A stretch of DNA of 64,000 nucleotides from Candidatus Onthocola gallistercoris (GTDB taxonomy: Bacteria > Bacillota > Clostridia > Lachnospirales > Lachnospiraceae): the NCBI GenBank assembly GCA_018715345.1, contig DVLT01000055.1, positions 20,836-84,835 of the forward strand. The letters are read 5' to 3'. Below, one piece after another: positions 18,253-26,908 of this stretch (the stretch's first letter is position 1; every line of letters starts with the position of its first letter). The position numbers and the translations under genes were made by a program. Below the pieces are notes generated by a model. It did no database searches and was not told where the DNA came from. It saw only the letters and a list, made by a program, of their open reading frames with translations.

Positions 18253-18280
18253 ATCAGTGGATGAAACTTCACCCACTGAT
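18253..18280 (-). promoter_or_regulatory. Second hairpin just after the lipoprotein gene
   Basis: ATCAGTGG and CCACTGAT arms with a 12-base loop lie 33 bases after the BMP lipoprotein stop. There is no clear U tract. It would protect the 3' end of the lipoprotein message. Confidence 0.55.
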
Positions 18281-18313
18281 CCCCCTAGAAGTTACTTTGT
18301 TTCTGTATTCCTA

Positions 18314-19387
18314 TCAGTCCAGGCTGATTTCGATCTCGCCGTTTACTAACTGCTGATAAATGTCTTCCACAGACTGTTTCTGTTCATCTGTCAGGACTTC
18401 ATCCGCACATGCCTGCCAATCACCCAGAGATACAACGCCTTCTGCCGCGCCGTATTTCGGAACTGTGGAATCTGTCGGCAGTTCGTTGTTCAGATACTGT
18501 TCAAAAGCTGCCAGATAAGCAACCGCTGTATCTTTGTTTACAGCGATCAGCATGGAATTGGGACCGCTGGATTCCTGGCCTTCGCCGGTTCCTACAGAAT
18601 GGATACCCTGATCCTCAGCGCCTTCCAGAACACCAAGGCTGGCATTATCTGCCATCGGAACAACCACATCGCATCCTGCGTCAGCCAACGCGATGGACTG
18701 CTCTTTCGCGGCAGCCGTATCGGTCATGCTTCCTGTCATGGTCGTGGTCACTTGGATGCTGTCGTTCACATATTTCGCGCCCTGTTCAAAGCCTTTGGAA
18801 CCGTTGATGATCGGTGTGATCTCCTGTCCGCCCACAAAGCCTACGGAACCGCTCTGGGAAGCTGTGGCTGCGATAACACCCATCATGAATCCCTGTTCCT
18901 CATCGGAAACCTGTACGGAACAAACATTGCCTTCATTTACAGAACCGTTGATGATGATAAACTGCATATCCGGATAGTCGGGCGCTGCTTCCAGTGTAAT
19001 ATCCTGATAACTGTCAGAGCTTACAAATACCAGGTCAACACCGGCTGTGCTGTATGTACGGAACTGATCCGGCGCGTCTGCCGTCTGGACGTTCTCCTGA
19101 TAGAAAACTTCCGCGCCCTGCTCCTCGATCTTCATCAGGCCCTGATATGCGGTGTAGTTCCAGCTCATATCGCTGATGGGACCGCTCAGGATCAAACCGA
19201 CTTTCAATCCCTCCGCGCTTTTTGCCTCGGAACCGCTGTCCGCAGCCGTCTCACCGGACTCCGCTGCGCCGGTTGTCTCGGCTGTTGTCTGTGCTGTGGT
19301 CTCACCGGATCCGCTGCAGGCAGTCAAAGCCAACGCCATCATGGCTGCCAAAGAAACAGCCAAGAATTTTCTTATACCTTTTTTCAT
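18314..19387 (-). CDS. BMP-family nucleoside-binding lipoprotein (copy 1)
   Basis: A lipoprotein of 357 residues with a signal peptide ending in LTAC, lipidated Cys near residue 24, then a Ser/Thr/Ala/Glu-rich linker and a BMP (Bmp/TmpC/PnrA) binding domain. It captures purine nucleosides outside the membrane for the NupPQO-like importer encoded downstream. The start at 19387 is chosen because a CTCCTCC complement (GAGGAGG) lies just upstream; the 26 residues before it are not homologous to signal peptides. It is about 80% identical by eye to copy 2 at 20256-21314. Confidence 0.92.
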   Translation of the reverse strand: MKKGIRKFLAVSLAAMMALALTACSGSGETTAQTTAETTGAAESGETAADSGSEAKSAEGLKVGLILSGPISDMSWNYTAYQGLMKIEEQGAEVFYQENVQTADAPDQFRTYSTAGVDLVFVSSDSYQDITLEAAPDYPDMQFIIINGSVNEGNVCSVQVSDEEQGFMMGVIAATASQSGSVGFVGGQEITPIINGSKGFEQGAKYVNDSIQVTTTMTGSMTDTAAAKEQSIALADAGCDVVVPMADNASLGVLEGAEDQGIHSVGTGEGQESSGPNSMLIAVNKDTAVAYLAAFEQYLNNELPTDSTVPKYGAAEGVVSLGDWQACADEVLTDEQKQSVEDIYQQLVNGEIEISLD

Positions 19388-19461
19388 GTGAATCTCCTCC
19401 TCTTTTTTAGGACCGGACGCATATCTCGATCTGCGTCCTTCTTCTATATGCTCTTCCCGAA

Positions 19462-20022
19462 TCACCCTTTAAAGTTTTCTGATGGATGCCAGTAATTCTC
19501 ATGGCACTTCATCAGTTCCGGCTCCAGCTCCAGGAACGGTCCAAGCACCTCGACCTTCTTCTGGCCGCTGGCAAATACAACTCTGGACGGAAGATCCAAC
19601 GTGGGGTTGCGGATATCGTCTCCAGTATATTTCTTTAATTCAGACTCACGACCGATATAAACGACTCTGCCCAGGTTGCCCCAGTAGATCGCACCAGCGC
19701 ACATGGCGCAGGGATCGCCGCAGTTATACATGGTAAAATGAGCCATCTCTTCTTTTGTATATTTCTTCGTTGCCTTACGCATCAGGGCTGTCTCTGCATG
19801 GCAGGTACAGTCGCCGCCTTCTGTGACCTCTTCGTTGCCCTGTTCCATGAGGATGTTGCCTTCCTCATCTGCCAGCAAACAACCAAACGGATGATTCCCC
19901 TTCTCTCTGGCTTCCCAGCAGATTTCGATCACCCGTTTCAGTAAGTCCACCTCATATGGTTTTAAGTCGGAGAGTTTATACTCTTTCTCTTCTTCATAAG
20001 TCCGTGTAAATGTTGTCTCCAT
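19462..20022 (-). CDS. Nucleoside/base deaminase (guanine deaminase-like CMP/dCMP fold)
   Basis: A protein of 186 residues of the cytidine deaminase-like fold. The zinc site is visible as CHAETALM (His and proton-shuttling Glu) near residue 75 and GDPCAMCAGAIYWGN near 102. The core resembles B. subtilis GuaD and other purine deaminases, with an N-terminal extension of about 25 residues. It lies 74 bases upstream of the BMP lipoprotein gene and behind its own promoter. It most likely deaminates guanine or a related imported purine. Substrate is inferred from family and context. Confidence 0.8.
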   Translation of the reverse strand: METTFTRTYEEEKEYKLSDLKPYEVDLLKRVIEICWEAREKGNHPFGCLLADEEGNILMEQGNEEVTEGGDCTCHAETALMRKATKKYTKEEMAHFTMYNCGDPCAMCAGAIYWGNLGRVVYIGRESELKKYTGDDIRNPTLDLPSRVVFASGQKKVEVLGPFLELEPELMKCHENYWHPSENFKG

Positions 20023-20065
20023 AACTTCCTCCTAAATGCACCTTAATGATACAAATTTCGATTTC

Positions 20066-20094
20066 AGTATAACAACCGATTTTTTATCAGTCAA
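20066..20094 (-). promoter_or_regulatory. Promoter of the deaminase-transporter operon
   Basis: TTGACT (20089-20094) and TATACT (20066-20071) on the minus strand have a 17-base spacer. The upstream edge is exactly 16 bases from the palindrome at 20111-20157. Confidence 0.75.
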
Positions 20095-20110
20095 TGTGTT
20101 TAAAAAAAAA

Positions 20111-20157
20111 ACAAACATTTCAACCAAACAGTTAAACTGTTTGGTCAAAATATTTGT
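20111..20157 (-). terminator. 47-bp palindrome: terminator of BMP copy 2, possible operator
   Basis: The inner 23 bp, ACCAAACAGTT-A-AACTGTTTGGT, are a perfect dyad. The outer ACAAA/TTTGT arms extend it to 47 bp with a few changes that still pair as G-U in RNA. Nine to ten T follow on the minus strand, so it can end transcription of the lipoprotein gene at 20256. The same element occurs at 21404-21450. Confidence 0.8.
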
Positions 20158-20255
20158 TTGGTCTTAAAAATATTTTTTGGTTCTCCTTATCTAAAACTTC
20201 TCACCGCATTTTTCGCCTTAGCAAGCGCCTTGTCCTATCTCCAAGTCGGCTTTGA

Positions 20256-21314
20256 TCAATCCAGTTCGATCTCTATCTCGCCGTTGACCAGCTTTTCATA
20301 GATATCCTGAATGGACTGTTTCTGCTCGTCTGTCAGCACTTCGTCCGCGCATGCCTGCCACGGTCCCAGCGTCACAACGCCCTGATCCGCGCCGTATTTC
20401 GGAACCGTATCGGTATCAGAAGTCAGTTCCCCATTGAGATACTGTTCAAATGCTGCCAGATAGGCAACAGATGTATCTTTATTCACAGCCAGCAGCATGG
20501 AATTGGGACCGCTCGTCTCCTGACCTTCACCGGTTCCAATGGAATACACACCGCTGTCCTCTGCCGCTTCAAGTACGCCCAGGCTGGCATTATTGGCCAT
20601 GGGTACCAGTACATCTGCGCCAAATTCCTCAAGCGCGATGGCTTGTTCTTTAGCTGCTGCTGTATCGGTCATACTTCCGGTCATGACCGTGCGTACTTCC
20701 GCATCCGGATTTACATAGGCCACGCCCTGTTCAAAACCTTTCGATCCGTTGATGATCGGGGTGATCTCCGTACCGCCCACAAAGCCGACAGAAGCATTCT
20801 TGGATGCTGTGGCCGCAATGACGCCCATCATGAATCCCTGCTCTTCGTCAGCCACCTGGACGGAGCATACATTGCCCTCATTGGCGCTGCCATTGATGAT
20901 GATAAACTGTGTGTCCGGATAATTGGGCGCATTTTCCAGAGTAACTTCCTGATAACTGTCCGAGCTTACAAATACCACATCAATGCCGGCTGTACTATAT
21001 GTACGGAACTGCTCGGGAATATCTGCCGGTTCCACATTCTCCTGATAAAACACTTCCGCTCCCTGCTCCTGGATCTTTTGTAATCCCTGATAGGCTGTGT
21101 AGTTCCAGCTCATATCGCTGATCGCTCCGCTTAAGATCAAACCGACTTTCACATCTTTCGCTTCTTTCGTGCCGCTGCCCGCATCGGCTGTGGACTCTGT
21201 CCCAGAGTCGGCTGTACTTGTGGTTTCACCGGCGGAATTGCCACAGGCTGCCAAAGACATCATCAGTACGGCTGCCAGCGCAAGCGCTGCAAGTTTACTT
21301 AAATTTCTTTTCAT
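20256..21314 (-). CDS. BMP-family nucleoside-binding lipoprotein (copy 2)
   Basis: A lipoprotein of 352 residues with a signal peptide ending in LAAC near residue 24 and a BMP binding domain nearly collinear with copy 1. Shared stretches include VGLILSG, SDMSWNYTAYQGL, FRTYSTAG and GFVGG. AGGAGG lies 9 bases before the ATG at 21314. It has its own promoter and terminator, so it is transcribed apart from the transporter operon, yet it has no permease of its own. It probably feeds the same NupPQO-like importer with a different affinity or substrate range. Confidence 0.92.
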   Translation of the reverse strand: MKRNLSKLAALALAAVLMMSLAACGNSAGETTSTADSGTESTADAGSGTKEAKDVKVGLILSGAISDMSWNYTAYQGLQKIQEQGAEVFYQENVEPADIPEQFRTYSTAGIDVVFVSSDSYQEVTLENAPNYPDTQFIIINGSANEGNVCSVQVADEEQGFMMGVIAATASKNASVGFVGGTEITPIINGSKGFEQGVAYVNPDAEVRTVMTGSMTDTAAAKEQAIALEEFGADVLVPMANNASLGVLEAAEDSGVYSIGTGEGQETSGPNSMLLAVNKDTSVAYLAAFEQYLNGELTSDTDTVPKYGADQGVVTLGPWQACADEVLTDEQKQSIQDIYEKLVNGEIEIELD

Positions 21315-21357
21315 TCTCCTCTTCCTCCTCGTAATCATGGATCTTGAAAGCCGTTTA

Positions 21358-21387
21358 AGTATACCAACATTGCTCAGACATCGTCAA
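21358..21387 (-). promoter_or_regulatory. Promoter of BMP lipoprotein copy 2
   Basis: TTGACG (21382-21387) and TATACT (21358-21363) on the minus strand have an 18-base spacer. The -35 box is exactly 16 bases from the palindrome at 21404-21450, as in the other copy. Confidence 0.7.
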
Positions 21388-21403
21388 TGCTCTGCAATAA
21401 AAA

Positions 21404-21450
21404 ACAAATATTTCAACCAGGTGGTCAAACCATCTGGTCAAAATATTTGT
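21404..21450 (-). terminator. 47-bp palindrome: terminator of add, possible operator
   Basis: Two 22-base arms, ACAAATATTTCAACCAGGTGGT and its near-complement, surround CAA. Differences between the arms are two G-U pairs and one A-C mismatch in RNA. Six T follow on the minus strand, 64 bases after the adenosine deaminase stop. It shares its outer arms and position with 20111-20157, but the centre differs and is still palindromic. Confidence 0.8.
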
Positions 21451-21513
21451 CTATGGATCTTTTTATCCTATTTTAAAAACACTTTCATCTGCTGCCTCAC
21501 AGGTCAGCCCGGA

Positions 21514-22551
21514 TCATTGCGCTGAAGCCTTCCACTGTTCCACCCAAGCGTCAAATTCTTTCAGATGATGCTGCCCGCGGATGGAATAAAGCAAACTATT
21601 GCGTTCCAGCTCAATGATATCGTCCTCTGTCAGATTCAACGCGTCGGCTGTCTTTAACATGGTCTCGATCAGATCTCCCACATAGGGCGGATCATCCGAG
21701 TTGATAGAACACGGAATCCCCTGTTCCATCAAGAACTTCAGAGGATGCTCCTCAAGGGTCGGGAACACATGAGGACAGTTGCTCGTGGGGCAAGTGGTCA
21801 AAAGGATCTTCTTTTCTGCCAGATGCTTCATCAACGCTTCATCCCGGATGGACAATACACCGTGCTCGATACGCACACAACCCATCTTATCCACCGCATC
21901 CCATACATTCTGGACAGCCATATCGCCGGCATGGGGATCTTCTCCGGCATGGGCGCTTAAATACAGCCCCATTTCTTTTGCCAAGTCATAAGCTGCCTTA
22001 TGCTTGATGCAGGGGTGGCCGTTCTCTTCACAATCCATACCGATGGCCGGAATGATATCTTTGTAAGGTTCAATATCCTGGATGAACTTCAAGCTCATCT
22101 CCGATGACAGGGATCGATCGATGCCTGCTATAAAGACAATGTCAACCCCCAGTTCTTTCATCGCTTTCTGCCTACCCGCCTCATATCCGTTCACCACCGT
22201 TTCCAGAGAAATGCCCCGGACTTCATTCAACGGATAATCCAGCAGATACTCGGTATAGATAATATTCTGGTCTTTTGCCTGTTTTGCGAGGGCATAAAGC
22301 ACTTCCGCATAATCTTCTTCCGTCTGGCATACGGAATTGACCAGACGGTCGCTCTCCATAAACGCATCCAGACTGGCAAAAGGCTTCCTTAAGTGGGCAG
22401 CCAGTTCTTCCGCCGTCTCCCACGGCAGATCCACACCGTTCTTTTTCGCCAGGCGGATGGCCACTTCCGGCGGAATGGAACCTTCGATATGGATGTGATT
22501 CTCCCCCTTCGGGATCTCGTAAATGAGTTTTTTCATACGTTCTGTCAGCAT
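21514..22551 (-). CDS. add: Adenosine deaminase
   Basis: A protein of 345 residues of the metal-dependent ADA family. Zinc and catalytic motifs are HIHIEGSI near residue 20, SAHAGE near 200 (catalytic Glu), EHGVL near 231 and NSDDPP near 285. It converts adenosine to inosine, or adenine to hypoxanthine in some branches. The start at 22551 follows AAGGAGG by 6 bases; an upstream in-frame ATG lacks such a site. It lies after the amidohydrolase gene and upstream of BMP copy 2, consistent with salvage of imported adenosine. Confidence 0.9.
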   Translation of the reverse strand: MLTERMKKLIYEIPKGENHIHIEGSIPPEVAIRLAKKNGVDLPWETAEELAAHLRKPFASLDAFMESDRLVNSVCQTEEDYAEVLYALAKQAKDQNIIYTEYLLDYPLNEVRGISLETVVNGYEAGRQKAMKELGVDIVFIAGIDRSLSSEMSLKFIQDIEPYKDIIPAIGMDCEENGHPCIKHKAAYDLAKEMGLYLSAHAGEDPHAGDMAVQNVWDAVDKMGCVRIEHGVLSIRDEALMKHLAEKKILLTTCPTSNCPHVFPTLEEHPLKFLMEQGIPCSINSDDPPYVGDLIETMLKTADALNLTEDDIIELERNSLLYSIRGQHHLKEFDAWVEQWKASAQ

Positions 22552-22666
22552 GTTGGTCCTCCTTCTCATATTTATAGATCGGACAGTTGTCACAACCCCT
22601 TTTATCCCGGCGGGATCCGGTCAACACACCGTATCCCACTGTATACAATTATATCAAACCTACATC

Positions 22667-24124
22667 TTAAAGCAAGGTTTCCTCCGGTATATCTTCATCC
22701 TTTGTAAAATCCGGGTGGATGATCCGGGCATAATAATGTTTCTCCCGAAACGCATCCGTCAGATCGGTCATACATTTCTCACACCACTCTGCCGCTTTTG
22801 CCACATAACGCTCTTCATCGATCTGTGTAAATTCTCCATTTCTCCGGATAAACTGTCCATCCACCATGGTCTCTGCTGTCGTTGTCCCTGCACAATTTCT
22901 TGTAAACAGGAAATAAAGCAGTTCCGGCTGTACATCCAGCAATGCGGTGCACATGGGCAGCATATGAGACGCTTTTTTCAGATCAATGGTGATGATATCC
23001 GCCCGTTTGCCCACTTCCAGACTGCCCGTCTGCTTTTCCAGGCCATAGGCCCGGGCCGTCCCCAGGGTGGCCGCCTTGAACGGTTCCCAGTAATCCAAAC
23101 CTTTTAAAGGTCTTGGCATGATATTATGTATCATCAGCATCAGCTTCATGGAAGTCATCACATCCAAGGAGCCATAGTCGCATCCCAATCCCACATTGAC
23201 GCCAGCCTCCAGCATCTTGGGGATATAGGCACAATTACCGCAGTTGGTACCATTGATATCCGGATTATGTATGACAGATGCGCCGGTCTCTGCCAACCGT
23301 TCGATCTCCTCCGGCTGCAGCATGGAACCATGGAAAAGCACGCTCCGATCCGTCACGATCCCCAGGTTCATATAATGCTCAAAAGCTCCTTCCGGCCACA
23401 GGGCATCGCCCCGGCGGACCGCATCGGCAAACTCCCAGAAATGGAGCACATATTTCACGTCATAGTCCTCCGCGATCTGATAGGCTTCTGTCATCAGCCT
23501 TTCTGTGCAATCCCAAAGATCATGGATATGGACAGCCACAGACATCCTCTCCTCCGGCCGGTGATAATCTTTGATGCACCGCTCTGCCTGAGCCAGATAC
23601 TGTTTCCAGTTTAAAGGTTCCGAATCGAGCCGGAAAGACGTGGCCATCTGGGGCGCCAGTATGCCCCGGATGCCTGCGTCATCCATGGCCCGGTAGGCAG
23701 TGTCCGGCAGGATCGTGCTGTTTTCGATCGTGGTGGCGCCATGTTTCACATCATTGATGATGGATGCCATGGATATATCATATATACTTTCTTCTGTCAG
23801 CCATCCATAAGGATTATGGATGGTGGTCAGCATATGTTTAGCAATATTATCGTAATCCAGACGAAAGGCCCGCGCCATATTCATATGGGTGTTGCACAGA
23901 TGATTATGCCCATCCATCAGGCCAGGCATAACGATCTTATCACTGCAGTCCACCACTTCCGTATCCGGTCCGGATCCATAACGTTTTTCGATCGCTTCTG
24001 CCGGACCGATATCCAGGATCTTTTTCCCAGAGACCACGATGGAACGTCCTGTATGGATGCCGTTCTTATCCGGAGTCTCGAAAGAAAACCGGCAATTCTT
24101 AAAAATAATGTTCTTCACTTTCAT
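22667..24124 (-). CDS. Amidohydrolase, probable purine or nucleobase deaminase
   Basis: A protein of 485 residues of the ATZ/TRZ-type amidohydrolase superfamily. Metal motifs are DGHNHL near residue 71, VHIHD near 198, LHFWEF near 228, LFHGS near 263 and GCDYGS near 320, in the expected order. The C-terminal ALEKQTGSLEVGKRADI-type stretch is the usual composite-domain return. Substrates in this group include guanine, S-adenosylhomocysteine, methylthioadenosine and triazines. Its place next to add and BMP lipoproteins favours a purine compound. It begins 8 bases after the DUF1848 gene, so the two are co-transcribed. Confidence 0.82.
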   Translation of the reverse strand: MKVKNIIFKNCRFSFETPDKNGIHTGRSIVVSGKKILDIGPAEAIEKRYGSGPDTEVVDCSDKIVMPGLMDGHNHLCNTHMNMARAFRLDYDNIAKHMLTTIHNPYGWLTEESIYDISMASIINDVKHGATTIENSTILPDTAYRAMDDAGIRGILAPQMATSFRLDSEPLNWKQYLAQAERCIKDYHRPEERMSVAVHIHDLWDCTERLMTEAYQIAEDYDVKYVLHFWEFADAVRRGDALWPEGAFEHYMNLGIVTDRSVLFHGSMLQPEEIERLAETGASVIHNPDINGTNCGNCAYIPKMLEAGVNVGLGCDYGSLDVMTSMKLMLMIHNIMPRPLKGLDYWEPFKAATLGTARAYGLEKQTGSLEVGKRADIITIDLKKASHMLPMCTALLDVQPELLYFLFTRNCAGTTTAETMVDGQFIRRNGEFTQIDEERYVAKAAEWCEKCMTDLTDAFREKHYYARIIHPDFTKDEDIPEETLL

Positions 24125-24132
24125 ACCTCCTC

Positions 24133-25065
24133 CTATTCCCGCCGCCGTCGTTTCCGCCTTTGGGATTCCATCTTCTTTTCTGCCACACAGTCATCTTCTC
24201 GAAGCTCGCCACACAAAATCGGCGAAGTCCTATCATACTTTGCCGACACAAGGGGATAGCGTTTCAGATCATTGGCATAGCAATAGACACAATGATTGGG
24301 GCAGGTGTGGTATGTCCCAATCTCCACGCTTTCGATGCAGCCGCAGGTTTTACGCTGATACCGATCCCTTTTCCCCCGTATCTGATAGTCTGTGATGCTT
24401 TCGATCCGCGTCTTGTCAATACAGGCTCCAGCATGGATGCCATATTGCTCCAGGGATAAATCCTCTCCGCAGGTCTGGACCTTCATATCGTAATGTCCAG
24501 CCGTCCTGCTGATGAAGGCAGCCAACCGGGAAATGACCGCTTCCTCCGGCCGCAAAAACGCCAGACGCCGGACGGCTTTCTGTATTTTCTGATACATATC
24601 CACAAAACTGATCACCACCGTATCCGTATATCCGCAAAGCTGACCGGCCAGATGTTCAAAAGTTTCCATGTGCCACGCTTCCGTATAGGTATCCGTAAAC
24701 AGGATCGGATCATATCGCCATACGACCCTCTTCTTTCCGATTTTTTCAGAAAGTTTCCGAAAGACCGGTACCCGGACTGTATCCGCATCCGGCATCCCCG
24801 GCTCGATATCCGGTCCGTAGCCGTTAAGTGTAAACTGGAAATAATATTTATATGCCTCCAGTTCATCCAGACGCTCCAACATAGGGGCCGGATTTTTTGT
24901 CCAGAACACGATCATATCCAGCACCTCCGGTGACAGGCAGATCCGGCTGACCTGATGGGCATTGATCGGATTGCGCACACAGACATAGCCCTCTTCCAGG
25001 CGTTGGAAAAACCAGTCGGAATAGTGGTTTGGGATATCTGTACGCCTACTCACACTTAAAATCAT
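24133..25065 (-). CDS. DUF1848 family protein with a C-terminal Cys cluster
   Basis: A protein of 310 residues beginning MILSVSRRTDIP, the DUF1848 hallmark. A barrel-like core (FWTKNPAPML near residue 63, FTLNGYGPD near 88, RYDPILF near 128) is followed by a Cys cluster near residue 256-275 containing CPNHCVYCYAN. The CxxxCxxC spacing equals that of radical SAM iron-sulfur sites, but it lies at the C-terminus. GGAGGGG lies 6 bases before the ATG at 25065, chosen over an upstream ATG. The function of the family is unknown. Tight coupling to the amidohydrolase gene suggests a link with purine metabolism, which is inference. Confidence 0.82.
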   Translation of the reverse strand: MILSVSRRTDIPNHYSDWFFQRLEEGYVCVRNPINAHQVSRICLSPEVLDMIVFWTKNPAPMLERLDELEAYKYYFQFTLNGYGPDIEPGMPDADTVRVPVFRKLSEKIGKKRVVWRYDPILFTDTYTEAWHMETFEHLAGQLCGYTDTVVISFVDMYQKIQKAVRRLAFLRPEEAVISRLAAFISRTAGHYDMKVQTCGEDLSLEQYGIHAGACIDKTRIESITDYQIRGKRDRYQRKTCGCIESVEIGTYHTCPNHCVYCYANDLKRYPLVSAKYDRTSPILCGELREDDCVAEKKMESQRRKRRRRE

Positions 25066-25099
25066 CCTCGTCCCCTCCATATACGTCATTATATAATAT

Positions 25100-25130
25100 G
25101 AGGACGTGAAAGAAAAGCTCTCACGTCCTC
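25100..25130 (-). terminator. Hairpin after the DMT transporter gene
   Basis: GAGGACGTGA and TCACGTCCTC form a 10-bp perfect stem with an 11-base loop. The following bases (TATTATAT) are U-poor, so it may be a weak terminator. Confidence 0.55.
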
Positions 25131-25153
25131 CATTCCTTTATACTTCCATTTCT

Positions 25154-26074
25154 TTATCTGTTCTTTGCGTCTGCAGTCCGAACTTTCGTCCTAACGTTTT
25201 GATCCGGCCCGCTTTTGGCTGTCATGAGCACAGCCACAGCTCCCAGTATGACGAGACAGCCGACAATCTTTGCCGCGGGAAAGGCTTCATGAAGCAGAAG
25301 CCAGCTGCAGATGCAGGATGATACCGGCTCAAACAGACAGAAAATAGCTGCTGTTGTTGCACTTAAATGTTTGATACCCACCTGCAAAAGAACAACGCCG
25401 AGGAAAGATGTTCCCAAAGACACGATAAAACTATACAGCAAAGCCTTCGGCGGCAGCGCAAATACGATATGGCCTGTGGGAATATTGTAGATCAGCATGG
25501 CAATCGATACCACACAGGCGATATAAAACGATATCTTATAAGGATTCAACTTTTTCAGACCCTTTTTATCCATACCTACCATATAAATGGCATAGGTCAA
25601 GCCAGAACCGGCCGCCAGTATGATACCTGGCAGTGACGCCAACACGTTCCCGTTAGGATCGATAAAGAAAAGGACCCCGACACTGGCAATGATCAGGGCG
25701 ATCACTTTCTGCCGTCCCAGATGTTCTTTATATACAAAAAAGCATATGAGCGCCACAAAAACCGGATAGAGAAAATGGAGCGTTGTTGCAGTGCCCACAC
25801 CGACAAACTGATAAGCCGAATACAAGGTCAACGTTGTCACACCACAACCCAGCAGCCCATATATGACCAGGTTCTTAAAAGCATGTTTCGGAAGTTTCAT
25901 CTCATCCTTCTGGATACACAATACGATAAAAAGCATGGGAACCGCGAACAGGTTCCTGTAAAATGTCAAAGTCTCCGGATTGCTGCCCATCGTGTAAGTC
26001 TGTGACGCGATGATGGGAGTGAAACCAAACAGCAGAGCGGAAAGTACGGTTGCTGCAATACCCTTGGCCTTCAT
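25154..26074 (-). CDS. EamA/DMT-family transporter
   Basis: A membrane protein of 306 residues with ten predicted segments in two EamA repeats (about residues 5-135 and 150-290). Typical stretches are FGFTPIIAS, LHFLYPVFVALICF and SATTAAIFCLFEPVSS. Members export or import small metabolites such as amino acids or drugs; no substrate can be named. The ATG at 26074 follows TGAGGAGGAC and starts at the first membrane helix, so the 30 residues upstream are excluded. Confidence 0.88.
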   Translation of the reverse strand: MKAKGIAATVLSALLFGFTPIIASQTYTMGSNPETLTFYRNLFAVPMLFIVLCIQKDEMKLPKHAFKNLVIYGLLGCGVTTLTLYSAYQFVGVGTATTLHFLYPVFVALICFFVYKEHLGRQKVIALIIASVGVLFFIDPNGNVLASLPGIILAAGSGLTYAIYMVGMDKKGLKKLNPYKISFYIACVVSIAMLIYNIPTGHIVFALPPKALLYSFIVSLGTSFLGVVLLQVGIKHLSATTAAIFCLFEPVSSCICSWLLLHEAFPAAKIVGCLVILGAVAVLMTAKSGPDQNVRTKVRTADAKNR

Positions 26075-26212
26075 AAAAATGTCCTCCTCACGATCACCGG
26101 TTCCCGCCGGCTTTTTCTCTTCCGATCCGCGTTCATTATATAGCACAGCTATATAAAAGTCCACCCCAAAAAAGGAGATTTTTTACAGTAGGATAGCGTT
26201 GTCCGACCGTCA

Positions 26213-26908
26213 TCAAAAAATCCAGGAGGCTACCGCCGGCGCGGCAAACACAGTGATGATACCGCTGGCCACGATGGCCAGAGAACTCATGGCTCCCTGA
26301 ATCTCTCCAAGTTCTAAAGCCTTGGTCGTACCAATGGCATGGGCAGATGTGCCGCAGGCCAGTCCCTGAGCCACAGGTTCTTCAATTTTAAACAGACGAA
26401 AGACCGTTCCCGCCACCACAGCTCCGATGATGCCTGTGATGATAACAGCCGCCACAGTGATCGCAGAAATGCCATTCAACTCCTCCGTGACCCCGATGGC
26501 AATGGCAGTCGTAATGGATTTTGGCAGCAAAGAAACCGTTAATGTCTGCTCCATTTTCATAAACCAGCCGCACAACAGGACCAATCCCAGTGTGACAGCG
26601 CAGCCGCTGACCACACCGGCCAGTACAGGCAGCCAGTTCGCCTTCAGCACCTTCATCTGACGGTACATAGGCAACGCCAGACATACTGTGGAGGGGGTCA
26701 GCAGATAAGACAGGTACTGGGCCCCCTGGTTAAAGGTGGCATAGGAGATATGCCCCAATGCCAGGCAGACGATACACAATAGGATCGAGATCAGCAGTGG
26801 ATTCAATATGGTCCATTTAAACCGGTTTTTGATCTTCACGCCGATCCAGTAAGTAAACAGGGACAAAAACAATCCGAAAAAAACCGAATCCTGAAGCATG
26901 TCATTCAT
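26213..26908 (-). CDS. lrgB: LrgB-family membrane protein
   Basis: A membrane protein of 231 residues with about six or seven segments. It has the LrgB/CidB features LLTPSTVCLALPMYRQMK near residue 90, LPKSITTAIAIGVTEELNG near 134 and GLACGTSAHAIGTTKALELG near 183. With LrgA it affects murein hydrolase export, autolysis and, in several bacteria, pyruvate uptake. It overlaps the lrgA stop by 8 bases. Confidence 0.93.
   Translation of the reverse strand: MNDMLQDSVFFGLFLSLFTYWIGVKIKNRFKWTILNPLLISILLCIVCLALGHISYATFNQGAQYLSYLLTPSTVCLALPMYRQMKVLKANWLPVLAGVVSGCAVTLGLVLLCGWFMKMEQTLTVSLLPKSITTAIAIGVTEELNGISAITVAAVIITGIIGAVVAGTVFRLFKIEEPVAQGLACGTSAHAIGTTKALELGEIQGAMSSLAIVASGIITVFAAPAVASWIF

Noticed and set aside
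20023-20255. Purine riboswitch upstream of the purine operon
   Set aside because: The conserved purine-aptamer core (TATA, GTTTCTACC-like and CCGTAAA segments) is absent; only the promoter and palindrome are present.
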